Positions 36,783 to 45,573 are shown, counted from the first letter of the stretch. The stretch: DNA of 64,000 nt from JAGWBF01 sp963663025 (GCA_963663025.1 OY760073.1:1860001-1924000), one strand, 5' to 3'. A program made the numbers and translations. The notes: generated from the sequence alone by a model not told the origin.

Positions 36783-37502
36783 ATGGCAATCATCCCGGAC
36801 CGGGACCGGAACGACCTCAAAAGGGACCTCCGGAAGAACCTGAAGAACGAAGTGACGATCAAGTTCTTCGGCCAGGGGTCCTCCCTTCTTGCCGTGCCCG
36901 GCAGGGAGTGCCGCTACTGCCCCCAGACCCAGGATCTCATGGAAGAGATGACCGGCCTCTCGCCCAAGCTGCACCTGGAGGTGTACAACTTCTACACCGA
37001 CACCGAAGCGCGGGACAAGCTGGGCGTAGAGCGCATCCCGGCCATCGTTCTGGGAGACAACGGAAGCTCCCGGCTGAAGTTCTACGGCATCCCCCTCGGC
37101 CCAGAGTTGTATGCCCTGGCCGACAGCGTGAAGACCATCTCCCGGGGAGTCAGCCCTCTGAGCATGGAGTCGCGCAAGAAACTGCGCAAGGTCAAGAAGC
37201 CGGTGCATATTCAGGTGTTCGTCACACCAAATTGAGGGTACTGCCCCAGTGTGGCCAGGCTGGCCCACGCAATCGCCCTGGAAAACCCGAACATCACAGC
37301 CGACGTTATCGAGGTGGAGGAGTTCCCTAACCTGGCGCAACGATACATGGTGCGCAGCGTGCCCAAGACGGTGCTGGGCAACATCGGCCCCATGTCGGGC
37401 ATTGCTCCGCCCATCCAGTTCGTGGGAGCGGTAACCGAGGCCCAGTTCGTCGAGAAGGTGCTGGAAGAAGGGATGGAAGAACCCGAAGGCGGCACAAAAT
37501 AG
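36783..37502 (+). CDS. Protein disulfide oxidoreductase, probable selenoprotein (in-frame UGA as Sec)
   Basis: Reading through TGA 37233-37235 gives 239 aa with two thioredoxin folds, the layout of the PDO/glutaredoxin-like family (TIGR02187 type). Domain 1 has the redox site CRYC near residue 40. Domain 2 begins VHIQVFVTPN, then UGA, then GYCPSVARLAHAIALENP; homologues have Cys-Pro-Tyr-Cys-Pro here, so UGA replaces exactly the first Cys and gives a UxxC site. Homology continues to a cis-Pro SVPKTV turn and stop at 37502, in the same frame with no other lesion. A SECIS-like hairpin begins 13 nt after the UGA. A plain nonsense mutation or sequencing error is less likely but possible. It lies in an operon between the CDP-alcohol enzyme and ribH. 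Confidence 0.8.
37249..37268 (+). promoter_or_regulatory. Candidate bacterial SECIS element
   Basis: The RNA folds as a 7-bp stem GUG/CAC plus GGCC/GGCC with a single bulged U (37252) and loop AGGCU (or GGC if A-U closes). Escherichia coli fdhF SECIS has the same plan: a bulged U, a short GC stem and an AGGUCU loop. The first loop G lies about 22 nt after the UGA, within the known 16-37 nt range, and at least one G opens the loop as required. All of it lies within coding sequence. Confidence 0.7.
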
Positions 37503-37526
37503 CCTGATGGCAAGCGCGGGGTACAA

Positions 37527-38009
37527 TTGGCACAGGAGATAACGGGAGACCTACAGGGCAAGGGACTGAAGGTAGCCATCGTGGTTGCCCGGTTCAACGA
37601 TTACGTAACCACTACGATGCTGCGGGGGGCCGTGGACGGGTTATCCAGGCACGGGGTGGGAGATGACGATATCCTGGTTGCCTGGGTACCCGGGGCCTTC
37701 GAGCTTCCATCCTGCGCCAAGACCCTGGCGGAGACGGGCCGTCACGATGCTGTCATCTGCCTGGGGGCGGTGATACGGGGAGAGACGTCCCACCACGACC
37801 TGGTAGCCAGCCAGGCAGCCTCGGGCATTAACAGGGCTTCCCTGGACACCGGCGTGCCGGTGATCTTCGGGGTGCTGTCGGCGGAGAATATCGACCAAGC
37901 CATCAACCGGGCGGGAGGCAAGCAGGGGAACGTGGGCTACAGCTCCGCCGCGGCAGCCATAGAGATGGCCCGCCTCAACCAAGCCATCAAGGGCCTCGGC
38001 AGCGCCTAG
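37527..38009 (+). CDS. ribH: 6,7-dimethyl-8-ribityllumazine synthase
   Basis: A 160-aa enzyme condensing aminoribityl-uracil with dihydroxybutanone phosphate in riboflavin synthesis; it forms pentameric or icosahedral shells. Family motifs are VARFNDYVTTTMLRGAVD, VPGAFELPSCAKTLA, LGAVIRGETSHHDLV (catalytic His pair region) and GVLSAENIDQAINRAGGKQGNVG. The start is TTG 37527; no ATG fits. Other rib genes are not nearby. A terminator follows the stop by 32 bp. Confidence 0.94.
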   Translation: MAQEITGDLQGKGLKVAIVVARFNDYVTTTMLRGAVDGLSRHGVGDDDILVAWVPGAFELPSCAKTLAETGRHDAVICLGAVIRGETSHHDLVASQAASGINRASLDTGVPVIFGVLSAENIDQAINRAGGKQGNVGYSSAAAAIEMARLNQAIKGLGSA

Positions 38010-38041
38010 CCCCGGGATGTACGGTTCCTCCCTTATGACCA

Positions 38042-38070
38042 GCCGGGCTCCCTCTGCCCGGCCTTTCTTT
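38042..38070 (+). terminator. Rho-independent terminator after ribH
   Basis: A 7-bp perfect stem GCCGGGC/GCCCGGC with loop TCCCTCT, followed by CTTTCTTT. It ends the GT4-to-ribH transcription unit before the next gene at 38093. Confidence 0.8.
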
Positions 38071-38092
38071 ACTTTGCTGAGCAGGAGGCATC

Positions 38093-38935
38093 ATGACCGC
38101 TGTCGATAGGCTGATGGAAGGGGCGGTGGATATCCACGTCCACTTTGCTCCCGACCCCAGGATGGAACGCCGGGCCGGCGCCCTTGAGATCGCCAAGAGC
38201 GCCCAGGCCGCAGGTATGCGGGGCATAGTCCTCAACAGCCACGAATACCCAGCCCACCCCGTCGCCTACACCGTGGCCCAGATGGTACCCGGCCTCGCCG
38301 TCATCGGCGGTATCACGCTGAACCTGGAGGTCGGAGGCCTGAACCCCACGGCGGTGGAAGCGACCGCTGACATGGGAGGCCGGGTGGTGTCGATGCCCAC
38401 CCATTCAGCCGAGGTTGACCGGAAGCGCCGGGGGCTGGAAGGGGGGATCAACCTGCTGGACTCATCGGGCCGGCTGCTGCCAGAGGTGTACTCCATCCTC
38501 GAGACCATCAAGCTCCACGACATGGTGCTGGCAACAGGACACCTCTCAACCAGGGAGAGCATGTCGCTGGTGGATGAGGCCCGGGACCTTGGCATAAATC
38601 GTATCGTCATCTCCAACGGCTCCACCATGTCATTCCTTACGGGAATGACCATAGAGGACATGAAGGCCCTGGCCGCCAAAGGGGCTTACGTCGAGCACAG
38701 CGTCCACGCCATGATGCCTCTGACTTACAGGCAGAACCCTGGACAGCTGCTGGAGAGTGTGCGAGCCATTGGGCCTGAGCATTGCATCATCAGCTCCGAC
38801 TTCGGGCAGGACTTTCATCCCATGCCGGCCGAGGGCCTGCGGATGGGAGTCGCCACGCTGCTGAAGGTGGGCTTGGAAGAGGTGGAGGCGGGCATCATGG
38901 TGAGGGAGAACCCCTCCCGCCTGCTGGGGCTGTAA
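38093..38935 (+). CDS. DUF6282-like amidohydrolase-fold protein
   Basis: A 280-aa protein with metal-hydrolase marks: VDIHVHFAPDP near residue 12 (HxH), VLNSHE, LATGHLS around 145 and the late ISSDFGQDFHPM motif. These suggest a TIM-barrel metal-dependent hydrolase of the amidohydrolase/PHP type. Reaction unknown. GGAGG ribosome site eight bases before ATG. It is transcribed alone after the ribH terminator. Confidence 0.75.
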   Translation: MTAVDRLMEGAVDIHVHFAPDPRMERRAGALEIAKSAQAAGMRGIVLNSHEYPAHPVAYTVAQMVPGLAVIGGITLNLEVGGLNPTAVEATADMGGRVVSMPTHSAEVDRKRRGLEGGINLLDSSGRLLPEVYSILETIKLHDMVLATGHLSTRESMSLVDEARDLGINRIVISNGSTMSFLTGMTIEDMKALAAKGAYVEHSVHAMMPLTYRQNPGQLLESVRAIGPEHCIISSDFGQDFHPMPAEGLRMGVATLLKVGLEEVEAGIMVRENPSRLLGL

Positions 38936-38994
38936 GAGAAGCGGCTCACCCACCATATCCACTGGGGACCTTAACAGGTCCCACTACGGGCCTT

Positions 38995-39303
38995 TTAGGA
39001 ACGCGCTCCCCAGGAAGAGTAACGCCGAATGGCAGGGTCCGGGCGCGATATCGCCAGCTTCAACCAACGAGCTATCACAGCCTTGGCCGCCCGCGCTGAC
39101 AGCCTCCCCAGGACCTTAATCATGAGGGATATGCCGAAGAGAGCTGCCCAGCCGGCAATGGCTACCAGGGCGAAGAAACTCTCCGCTCCCTGGGTCATAT
39201 TTCCCGACTCCACCTGGGCAAGGGGGTGAAAGTTCAGGCTGGTGCGATGATCACGATAGTTGGCGTCGGGGACCCATTGTCCAAACTCAGCAGTGGGCGC
39301 CAA
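38995..39303 (-). CDS. Small membrane protein, unknown
   Basis: Up to 102 aa from TTG 39303, which directly follows the stop of the 39304-39579 gene; a shorter 67-aa form from ATG 39198 is also possible. One clear membrane helix (FFALVAIAGWAALFGISLMI) is followed by a basic amphipathic tail. No family recognised. The abutting arrangement suggests coupled translation with the upstream small membrane gene. Confidence 0.45.
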   Translation of the reverse strand: MAPTAEFGQWVPDANYRDHRTSLNFHPLAQVESGNMTQGAESFFALVAIAGWAALFGISLMIKVLGRLSARAAKAVIARWLKLAISRPDPAIRRYSSWGARS

Positions 39304-39579
39304 TCAGGATCGGGTCTTCCAAGTCTGGGTATCCTCGGCCACTTCGATCTGCTGTATAACAGCATCCTGGGAGGCGGTCTGGGTCACCGCCCTCCTGAAA
39401 GTAAGCCTTCGGAATCCCCATCGCAGCAATCTGAAAGTCGCCACTCCAAGTATCACGAAAATGGATAACAAGGCCGTGATTGGGTCCGACGTGGAACCCT
39501 GGCGGATCCTGTTGGCGCGGTATTCCCTTTCGTGCTTGTGAATCTCCGGCGGTAGAGGGGGCCCGGAAGGAATGTACAT
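39304..39579 (-). CDS. Small single-pass membrane protein, unknown
   Basis: A 91-aa protein with a strong ribosome site (AGGAGGAGC before ATG). A proline-rich, charged N-terminus leads to one membrane helix (PITALLSIFVILGVATFRLL) and then a basic stretch. No recognised domain. It lies 12 bp after tilS on the same strand, so it may be the next cistron of the tilS unit. Confidence 0.6.
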   Translation of the reverse strand: MYIPSGPPLPPEIHKHEREYRANRIRQGSTSDPITALLSIFVILGVATFRLLRWGFRRLTFRRAVTQTASQDAVIQQIEVAEDTQTWKTRS

Positions 39580-39591
39580 GCTCCTCCTTTC

Positions 39592-41064
39592 TCAGGGAAG
39601 CGTGCGGTTTTGGCCCATTATATCAGAGCCGTCCGGCTCGAACCTGATGGCGCAAACGCGAGAGGAGTCCTGCCTCACCCTGGCCCACTGGGCGGGCCTG
39701 TAGCCCACAACCCACGCGATGTCCGACTCGCCTACGACGAGGGGAATCCTGTCTCGCCAATGCCGGGGCACCTTCTGGTCCACGAGGAAGTCCTGTAGCT
39801 TGCCTGTCCCGTCGCTACCCAGGGGCTGGAAGCGGTCCCCGGGCCTGCGGGCCCTTACCTTCAGATGTCCAGCTACAGCTTGGGCATCCAGGTGGGCCTC
39901 AAAAGGGTCGCTGGGAAGGGGTCTGCCCGCCGGCACTTCGGCAAGGATCACCCTCCAGCCCGGTATATGGGTGACAGACGGGCTTCCTGGTGTCGGCAGG
40001 GTCAGCGAGTGGCTCCCTGTCATTTCAGGAAAGGGGCAGAGAGCTTCCGGGTCCTTGCCGATAACCAGGCTGTCATAGCTCCTCACCAGTCGAAGGCCCT
40101 TGGGCAGGTTGGTCGTGGACACGGAAGAGCTGCCAAGCATTCGCACCATGGCCAGGATGTGGGCTTCTCCCAGACGTCGGCGGCTGCCTGAAGCTTCCTC
40201 ATAGGCCTTGGCCAGAACCAGACGCTGCATGAAGGGATGCAACGTCCTTAGGGAAGGCACGTCCAGTACCACCCGGCCGTCCTGCACCTCTGCCAGGGAC
40301 GCCCATGCCTCGGCCAGCTCCTGCTCCAGGTAATCGGCCTCCAGGGTAGCTATGCGAGACAGCCGGACGAGGGCGCCCTTGATGTTGGGGTTGTACTCTT
40401 CCAGCGCGGGAAGGAGGTGGTGGCGCACCCGGTTCCGCGTAAAGCGCATCAGCACGTTGCCGGTGTCCTTACGGCAGGTGATGTTCTTCTCGACGCAATA
40501 CTGGAGGGCTTCCTCTTTGGAGATTCCCAGCATTGGGCGGAAGAGCGTGGCGCGCTTATCGCCCTCTCGGCTTCTCCAATCGGAGAGCTCCACCATGCCC
40601 CTTAGGCCCCGCGTCCCACTGCCCCTCATAATGCGCATAAGGACGGTTTCTGCAAGGTCGTCGAGGGTATGCCCCAGGGCGACTATGCCAAGGCCGGTGG
40701 CTTCCGCCACCTCGCCCAGGAAGGAGTAACGTACCTCCCTGGCAGCTTCTTCAAAGGAGGACACGCCAGCCTTCCTCTGATAGTCCGCCGGGTCAGCCTT
40801 GCCGATGGTGGAAGGCAAGCCGAGGCTGCTGGCAACCTGGGCGACGAACCTGGCATCCACCTTGGCTTCATCGCCCCTGAAATCATGGTCGAGATGAGCG
40901 ACATGGAGGTCCAGGTTGGCCTGCTCCTTCAAGGCAACCAAGGCATGGAGGAGGGACATGGAGTCGGGACCGCCGGACACCGCCACCACCATGCCGGTGT
41001 TTCCCGATGGACACCCCAACCCGTGGAGGGAAGCCAGGACTTGGGCCTCGAGATTGTACATCAC
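39592..41064 (-). CDS. tilS: tRNA(Ile)-lysidine synthase
   Basis: A 490-aa PP-loop ATPase that converts C34 of tRNA-Ile(CAU) to lysidine so it reads AUA. The PP-loop SGGPDS is at residues 30-35; ALGHTLDDLAETVLMR and RDTGN-like RKDTGNVLMRFTRNRVRHHLLP are typical. A C-terminal TilS domain (VRARRPGDRFQPLGSDGTGKLQDFLVDQKVPRHWRD) is present, making the long form. It starts 3 bp after the histidine-phosphatase stop. Confidence 0.95.
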   Translation of the reverse strand: MMYNLEAQVLASLHGLGCPSGNTGMVVAVSGGPDSMSLLHALVALKEQANLDLHVAHLDHDFRGDEAKVDARFVAQVASSLGLPSTIGKADPADYQRKAGVSSFEEAAREVRYSFLGEVAEATGLGIVALGHTLDDLAETVLMRIMRGSGTRGLRGMVELSDWRSREGDKRATLFRPMLGISKEEALQYCVEKNITCRKDTGNVLMRFTRNRVRHHLLPALEEYNPNIKGALVRLSRIATLEADYLEQELAEAWASLAEVQDGRVVLDVPSLRTLHPFMQRLVLAKAYEEASGSRRRLGEAHILAMVRMLGSSSVSTTNLPKGLRLVRSYDSLVIGKDPEALCPFPEMTGSHSLTLPTPGSPSVTHIPGWRVILAEVPAGRPLPSDPFEAHLDAQAVAGHLKVRARRPGDRFQPLGSDGTGKLQDFLVDQKVPRHWRDRIPLVVGESDIAWVVGYRPAQWARVRQDSSRVCAIRFEPDGSDIMGQNRTLP

Positions 41065-41067
41065 AGC

Positions 41068-41685
41068 CTACTTAGGCCGGACGGAGTCCAGATGGCACCG
41101 CTCGTTGATGGTCAGGACCTGGGGTGACCCAGCAGAGAAGGAAACAACACTAATGGAAGCAAGGTCCACCCTGAGCCGGTGGAACATGGACAAGGGCAAG
41201 CCGAGGCAAGCGCAGAGGATGGACCTGATGGCAAAGTTGTGAGATACGGCCACCACCGTACCTTCAGCGTGGGCGTCCTCCATCTCTTCTATGGCACGCC
41301 AAGCCCTGGTCTGCAGTTGGCGTATGGATTCGCCCTGGGGGAATACGACGTCTGAGGGGTCCTCACGCCAGGATGCGTACAGCTCTGCATACTTGGAGCG
41401 CATCATCTTCCCGGTTATGCCTTCCAACGCGCCCAGGTTGACCTCTTTCAGCCCTTCCCTAGGCTCTACGGGGAGACCGATAGACTTGGAGACCATCGAT
41501 GCTGTCATGAGGGTCCGGGGCAGGGGACTTGAGTACAGGGAGGTCGGTTTCCAGGAGACCAGGGCGCCAGCGACATGCCGGGCCTGTTCCATGCCCCTGT
41601 CGTTAAGTTCGACCTGGCTCTGGCCTTGAAACCGGCCTTCCCGGTTCCACTTGGTTTCCCCGTGCCTTACCAGTATCAAGCGCAC
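41068..41685 (-). CDS. Histidine phosphatase family protein
   Basis: About 205 aa from GTG 41685 (VRLILVRHGETKWN), with the RHG catalytic motif and the second His in AVSHNFAIRS. The family includes alpha-ribazole phosphatase (CobC) and phosphoglycerate mutase-like enzymes; no neighbouring cobalamin gene supports CobC. The open frame extends 42 codons upstream without conserved sequence, overlapping the gene before it. Possibly translated together with tilS. Confidence 0.85.
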   Translation of the reverse strand: MRLILVRHGETKWNREGRFQGQSQVELNDRGMEQARHVAGALVSWKPTSLYSSPLPRTLMTASMVSKSIGLPVEPREGLKEVNLGALEGITGKMMRSKYAELYASWREDPSDVVFPQGESIRQLQTRAWRAIEEMEDAHAEGTVVAVSHNFAIRSILCACLGLPLSMFHRLRVDLASISVVSFSAGSPQVLTINERCHLDSVRPK

Positions 41686-41720
41686 TGCTGCGGCATGCTC
41701 CTTCCGGGGAAGCCAGGGGA

Positions 41721-42386
41721 TCAGATGCCCCGTCTGCTCTTCACATACAACAGGATTCCAGCGCCGATAACGAGCAAGGCGCCACCCACGATGAGGGGTA
41801 TGATCCACCACAAGGCCGATATGGCGCTGGCGGGCGTGTCTTCGATAGTGAAAGTGGACTCCGAGCTGCTGGTTTCCTGGGCTGTGCTGAAGTTCACCGT
41901 CGCCGTGTAATCTCCGCCGAGATCAGGAGGATAGTAGACAATGGAGTAACTTATCTTGCCCCCGCTGTAGCTCATAGCCGAACCGCTGCCACCCGGAGAG
42001 ACACCATCGTGGGTCACGGTCAGCCAGGCGCTTCCCACTGAGTAGGGGTCTACACCTTCGGGAGGTCCCCCCGTAATGTAGTCTCCCTTCCCCGTGGGCA
42101 AGTTGATGATGATACCCGTGAACCCGGACTCCCCTTCTGCCTGTCTTACCTCGAAGGTGGCAGATACGAACACTTCCTCTCTGCCTTCCAGGTCCACCTC
42201 TACATCGATAGTCACTTCATCTCCCTGGGCAAACATGGTCTGGCTGGCATCACCACTCTTGGATGCCGTTACGTCCACCGACAGTCCCAGGGCTTGGTCG
42301 GGACGCAGCAGGAGGAGGGCTATAACGAAACAGGCAGCCAGCGATGCGTAAATGGGAAGATATCTTGCCTGCTTCAGTTGAGTCAT
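41721..42386 (-). CDS. Exported, C-terminally membrane-anchored protein
   Basis: A 221-aa protein from ATG 42386 with AAGGAG upstream. An N-terminal signal peptide (YASLAACFVIALLLL) leads to a beta-rich extracellular domain of about 150 residues, with Ser/Gly/Asp composition and Ig-like strands. A C-terminal helix begins LWWIIPLIVGG and ends in KSRRGI. The anchor resembles that of the giant surface protein (LWWW... RRRKGQ). No family recognised. Probably a small surface protein. Confidence 0.7.
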   Translation of the reverse strand: MTQLKQARYLPIYASLAACFVIALLLLRPDQALGLSVDVTASKSGDASQTMFAQGDEVTIDVEVDLEGREEVFVSATFEVRQAEGESGFTGIIINLPTGKGDYITGGPPEGVDPYSVGSAWLTVTHDGVSPGGSGSAMSYSGGKISYSIVYYPPDLGGDYTATVNFSTAQETSSSESTFTIEDTPASAISALWWIIPLIVGGALLVIGAGILLYVKSRRGI

Positions 42387-42533
42387 CTGGTTTCTCCTTG
42401 GTTGAGGGAACGCTGGTAGGAGAGCCTCGGGGCAGACCGCCAAGGTGTAACTAACTGCTGAACATATCATCTAGGCCAAAGCCAAGTCAATAAATGCCGC
42501 ATCGATATTGTGAGACCTCAGTCTCTCTTTGTC

Positions 42534-42562
42534 TTGACAGTCAAAATGCCCTTTGCTAGCAT
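42534..42562 (+). promoter_or_regulatory. Promoter of the hopanoid operon
   Basis: A perfect TTGACA (42534-42539) and TAGCAT (42557-42562) with a 17-bp spacer, 54 bp before the first gene of the operon. It is the only good promoter seen ahead of the long co-directional run to 56684. Confidence 0.6.
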
Positions 42563-42616
42563 TTCGGAGCATCGGATTACGATGTACACCGCCTTTTCTG
42601 AATTAACGTTGTCGCA

Positions 42617-43723
42617 GTGGAACGGATAGCCAAGACTCAACCTACTGACCAGGGGGCCGGTCCGGCCCCCGTCCCACCTATGTTCTCTCGCTATCAAGCC
42701 CACATCCTTTCGGGCCTCAAGCATGCCGTTCCTGGCAATAGTCTTCCAACCGATGAAGATGATGCATCCGTTGAGCTTTACCGGATGATGGCTTACCACA
42801 TGGGCTGGATGGACGCCTCCGGTCAGGTTGCGGATAACTCCGCGACCCAGGGGAAGGCCCTCCGGCCCACGCTGTGCATGTTTGCCTGCGAGTCCCTGGG
42901 GGGCGACTGCTCCCGGGCTGTGCCGGTGGCATCGGCGCTGGAGCTCATTCACAACTTCTCCCTGGTGCACGATGACATTCAGGACGGCGACGTGGAGCGT
43001 CGCCACCAGCCCACGGTGTGGTGCCTGTGGGGCCAGCCCAAGGCTCTCACAGCAGGCAATGCCCTTCGATCGGCAGCCGACATTTCCCCCCTGCGTTTGA
43101 CGGCGCAGGGTGTGCCCCCAGCCAAGGCCCTGAAAGCATCCCGGATTCTCACCGAAGGCTGCCTGTCCATGATCCAGGGCCAGTGCATGGACCTCTCATT
43201 CGAAGGACGCCTTGACATTGGCTCGGGCGACTACCTGGACATGGTTTCGAAGAAGACCGGGGCGCTGATCCGATGCGGGACCGAGATGGGCGCCCTCATC
43301 GGCTGCGACGATGACTCCAGCACCGAGATCTACGCCAGCGCCGGGGCACACCTGGGAATAGCATTTCAGGTGCGGGATGACGTGCTCGGCATTTGGGGCG
43401 ACTCTGAGGTTACCGGGAAGGCTTCCGGTAACGACATCCGTCGCCGAAAGAAGTCCTTCCCGATCGTCTACGCGCTGGAAACGGCAACCGGCGTTCCCCG
43501 CCAGCGCCTGCTGGAAGCCTACGGTAAAGACACCCCAGATGAAGGGGATGTGGAAGATGTGCTGACCGTCCTCGGCGATGTGGGCGCTGAGGCCCACGCC
43601 CACCGGATGGCGGTTGACCAGGGTGAGTTGGCGTCGGGAGAGCTGAAGAAGATACCAGTGGAGCCCTGGGCACAAGCCGAGTTTGATGATCTAGTGCATT
43701 TCTTGACCACCAGGCAGAGCTAG
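42617..43723 (+). CDS. Polyprenyl (farnesyl/geranylgeranyl) diphosphate synthase
   Basis: A 368-aa isoprenyl synthase. The first Asp-rich motif is in LVHDDIQDGDVERR and the second in FQVRDDVLGIWGD, both binding Mg-diphosphate; the KALRPTL and QPTVW-region basic residues bind IPP. It supplies the C15 unit for squalene made by hpnC/D/E downstream, if it is a farnesyl synthase; chain length cannot be fixed by eye. The start is GTG 42617, without a strong ribosome site; ATG 42680 is an alternative. First gene of the operon, 22 bp before hpnH. Confidence 0.88.
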   Translation: MERIAKTQPTDQGAGPAPVPPMFSRYQAHILSGLKHAVPGNSLPTDEDDASVELYRMMAYHMGWMDASGQVADNSATQGKALRPTLCMFACESLGGDCSRAVPVASALELIHNFSLVHDDIQDGDVERRHQPTVWCLWGQPKALTAGNALRSAADISPLRLTAQGVPPAKALKASRILTEGCLSMIQGQCMDLSFEGRLDIGSGDYLDMVSKKTGALIRCGTEMGALIGCDDDSSTEIYASAGAHLGIAFQVRDDVLGIWGDSEVTGKASGNDIRRRKKSFPIVYALETATGVPRQRLLEAYGKDTPDEGDVEDVLTVLGDVGAEAHAHRMAVDQGELASGELKKIPVEPWAQAEFDDLVHFLTTRQS

Positions 43724-43745
43724 ACGAGAAGCAAAGGGTGGTCAG

Positions 43746-44810
43746 ATGTTGAGGCAACGAAAGGCAGACATGAAAACTTCCAAGAGACCCATGGAACTAT
43801 CCCTCCGGCTGGCTGCGTACATGTTGAAGAACAAATTGACGCGCAGGAAGCGTTATCCGCTGGTCACCATGCTGGAGCCGTTGGAGATGTGCAACCTGGC
43901 CTGCATCGGGTGTGGACGCATCCACGAGTACAAGCCAGTAATGGACAAGATGATGCCCGTGGAGGAAGCGGTCGCAGCGGTGGAAGCATCGGGGGCGCCC
44001 ATCGTCTCCATAGCCGGTGGGGAGCCCACCATTCATCCGAAGATAGACCAGATCATAAACGAGCTGGTACGGCGCAAGTACTTCGTCTACTGCTGTACGA
44101 ACGGAATACTCCTGGAGCGAGTCCTGAAGAAGGTCCCCCCATCCAAGTACCTGTCCTGGGTGGTCCACATGGACGGCATGGAGCAGCGCCACGATGAGGC
44201 TGTCGCAAGGGAGGGCGTGTACAAGAAGGCGAAGAAGGCCATAGAGACCGCCCTGGAAGGCGGATACAGGGTCTGCACCAACACAACCATCTTCCGGGGA
44301 TGCGACGTCGAAGACCTTCACACCCTCTTCCGCACCATGACCGACATGGGGGTGGAGGGCTGCATGGTCTCCCCCGGATACGACTACATCGATGCTCCCG
44401 ATCACGACCTGTTCCTAACCAGGGAGGAGTCCAAGCGGGAGTTCGGCAAGATCCTCGATGAGCGTTCCACGAAGGGGATGCGCCTGTACAACAACCCTTT
44501 GTACCTGGACTTCCTGCGGGGTCGCAGGGAGTACCAATGCACCGCCTACTCTAATCCGACCTACACAGTAATGGGATGGCGCAAGCCCTGCTATCCCCTT
44601 GCTGACGAGCATGTAACCGACGTGAACGAGCTGTTCGAAGAGTCGCTGTGGGATAACTACGGAGTCGGTAAAGACCCAAGGTGCTCGGGGTGCATGATGC
44701 ACTGCGGCTTCGAGTCAGCCACTGTCTTTAATGCCATTTCCAGCCCCAGGGACTGGGTGACCCTGGTGAAGTCAGGGGCCATAGGGAAGAGCGGTATCAC
44801 CGCCAGCTAA
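43746..44810 (+). CDS. hpnH: Adenosyl-hopene transferase HpnH (radical SAM)
   Basis: A 354-aa radical SAM enzyme joining a 5'-deoxyadenosyl group to hopene, the first step of the C35 hopanoid side chain. The cluster-binding CxxxCxxC is C49-C53-C56 in CNLACIGC; SIAGGEPTIHP is the SAM-binding GGE region. A C-terminal Cys-rich stretch (RCSGCMMHCGFES) is typical of HpnH. Whole-length similarity to HpnH is clear. Followed by hpnG and hpnA. Confidence 0.94.
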   Translation: MLRQRKADMKTSKRPMELSLRLAAYMLKNKLTRRKRYPLVTMLEPLEMCNLACIGCGRIHEYKPVMDKMMPVEEAVAAVEASGAPIVSIAGGEPTIHPKIDQIINELVRRKYFVYCCTNGILLERVLKKVPPSKYLSWVVHMDGMEQRHDEAVAREGVYKKAKKAIETALEGGYRVCTNTTIFRGCDVEDLHTLFRTMTDMGVEGCMVSPGYDYIDAPDHDLFLTREESKREFGKILDERSTKGMRLYNNPLYLDFLRGRREYQCTAYSNPTYTVMGWRKPCYPLADEHVTDVNELFEESLWDNYGVGKDPRCSGCMMHCGFESATVFNAISSPRDWVTLVKSGAIGKSGITAS

Positions 44811-44847
44811 GTCTATAGCAAGGCCCCAGAGAGGAAGGCTGAAGCTT

Positions 44848-45573
44848 TTGATAGCAGTCCTGGCATCCATGAAACGCGAGATTTCGGCGGTCGCCAAGCT
44901 CCGCTCGGTGGAGAACTATCCGGGAGGAGTCCGATTTGTGATCACCGGCGTCGGGCGGGAAAAGGTCGAAGCGTCCCTTGACGCCATGGATGAATGGGAG
45001 GAAAAGCCGTCCGGGATCCTATCCCTGGGCTATGCCGCTGCCCTGGAAGAAGGGCTCGAGCCGGGGGACCTGGTTATCGGCGACGCACTGTGGGCGACGG
45101 GAGAGGAGGCTTGCCTCCAGGCCGACCCGGACCTTCTGGCCCAGGTAAGGCGAGTGACGGAAGGGGTACAGCCCGGTCGCTGCCGCATCGCCAGCTCCGT
45201 AACCCTGCACGGCATCGCAACGAACCGCGCCGAAAAGCGCTTGATGGCGGCCATGACATCTGCCTCCATCGCCAACATGGAGGACTACTGGGTAGCCAGG
45301 TGGGCATTCGATCGGGGCATACCCTACGTCAGCGTGCGCTCGGTGCTGGACACCGTGTCCCAAGAGGTACCGGAGTTCATCTCCAAGCTGGCTGGGTTGA
45401 AGCTGCCCATCCAAATAATGGGCGTTGCCATACAGGGCATCGTGCGCCCCGAAAAGCTCGAGTCGCTGCTACGGCTGTTCAAGGAAGACCGGGTGGCCCG
45501 AAGGAGCCTGAAGGAGTTCGGCGCCATCTTCTTGTCGGGGAGCTTCGGCGCCCAGAGCTATGCTGCTACCTAG
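44848..45573 (+). CDS. hpnG: Adenosylhopane nucleosidase HpnG
   Basis: A 241-aa nucleosidase/phosphorylase-fold protein that releases adenine from adenosylhopane to give ribosylhopane. Family marks are the N-terminal IAVLASMKREISAV, the VITGVGREKVEASL substrate loop, LSLGYAAALEEGLEPGDLVIGD and ANMEDYWVARWAFDRGIPYVSVRSVLDT. The start is TTG 44848. Position between hpnH and hpnA supports the assignment. Confidence 0.88.
   Translation: MIAVLASMKREISAVAKLRSVENYPGGVRFVITGVGREKVEASLDAMDEWEEKPSGILSLGYAAALEEGLEPGDLVIGDALWATGEEACLQADPDLLAQVRRVTEGVQPGRCRIASSVTLHGIATNRAEKRLMAAMTSASIANMEDYWVARWAFDRGIPYVSVRSVLDTVSQEVPEFISKLAGLKLPIQIMGVAIQGIVRPEKLESLLRLFKEDRVARRSLKEFGAIFLSGSFGAQSYAAT

Noticed and set aside
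36783..37235. Two separate genes or a pseudogene at 36783-37502
   Set aside because: The frame, domain homology and spacing are intact on both sides of the single TGA, the TGA replaces a redox Cys, and a SECIS-like hairpin follows, so recoding explains it better.
41686..41811. Extended N-terminus of the histidine phosphatase
   Set aside because: The extra 42 codons overlap the upstream gene's membrane anchor in another frame and have no conserved features; the RHG protein begins naturally at GTG 41685.
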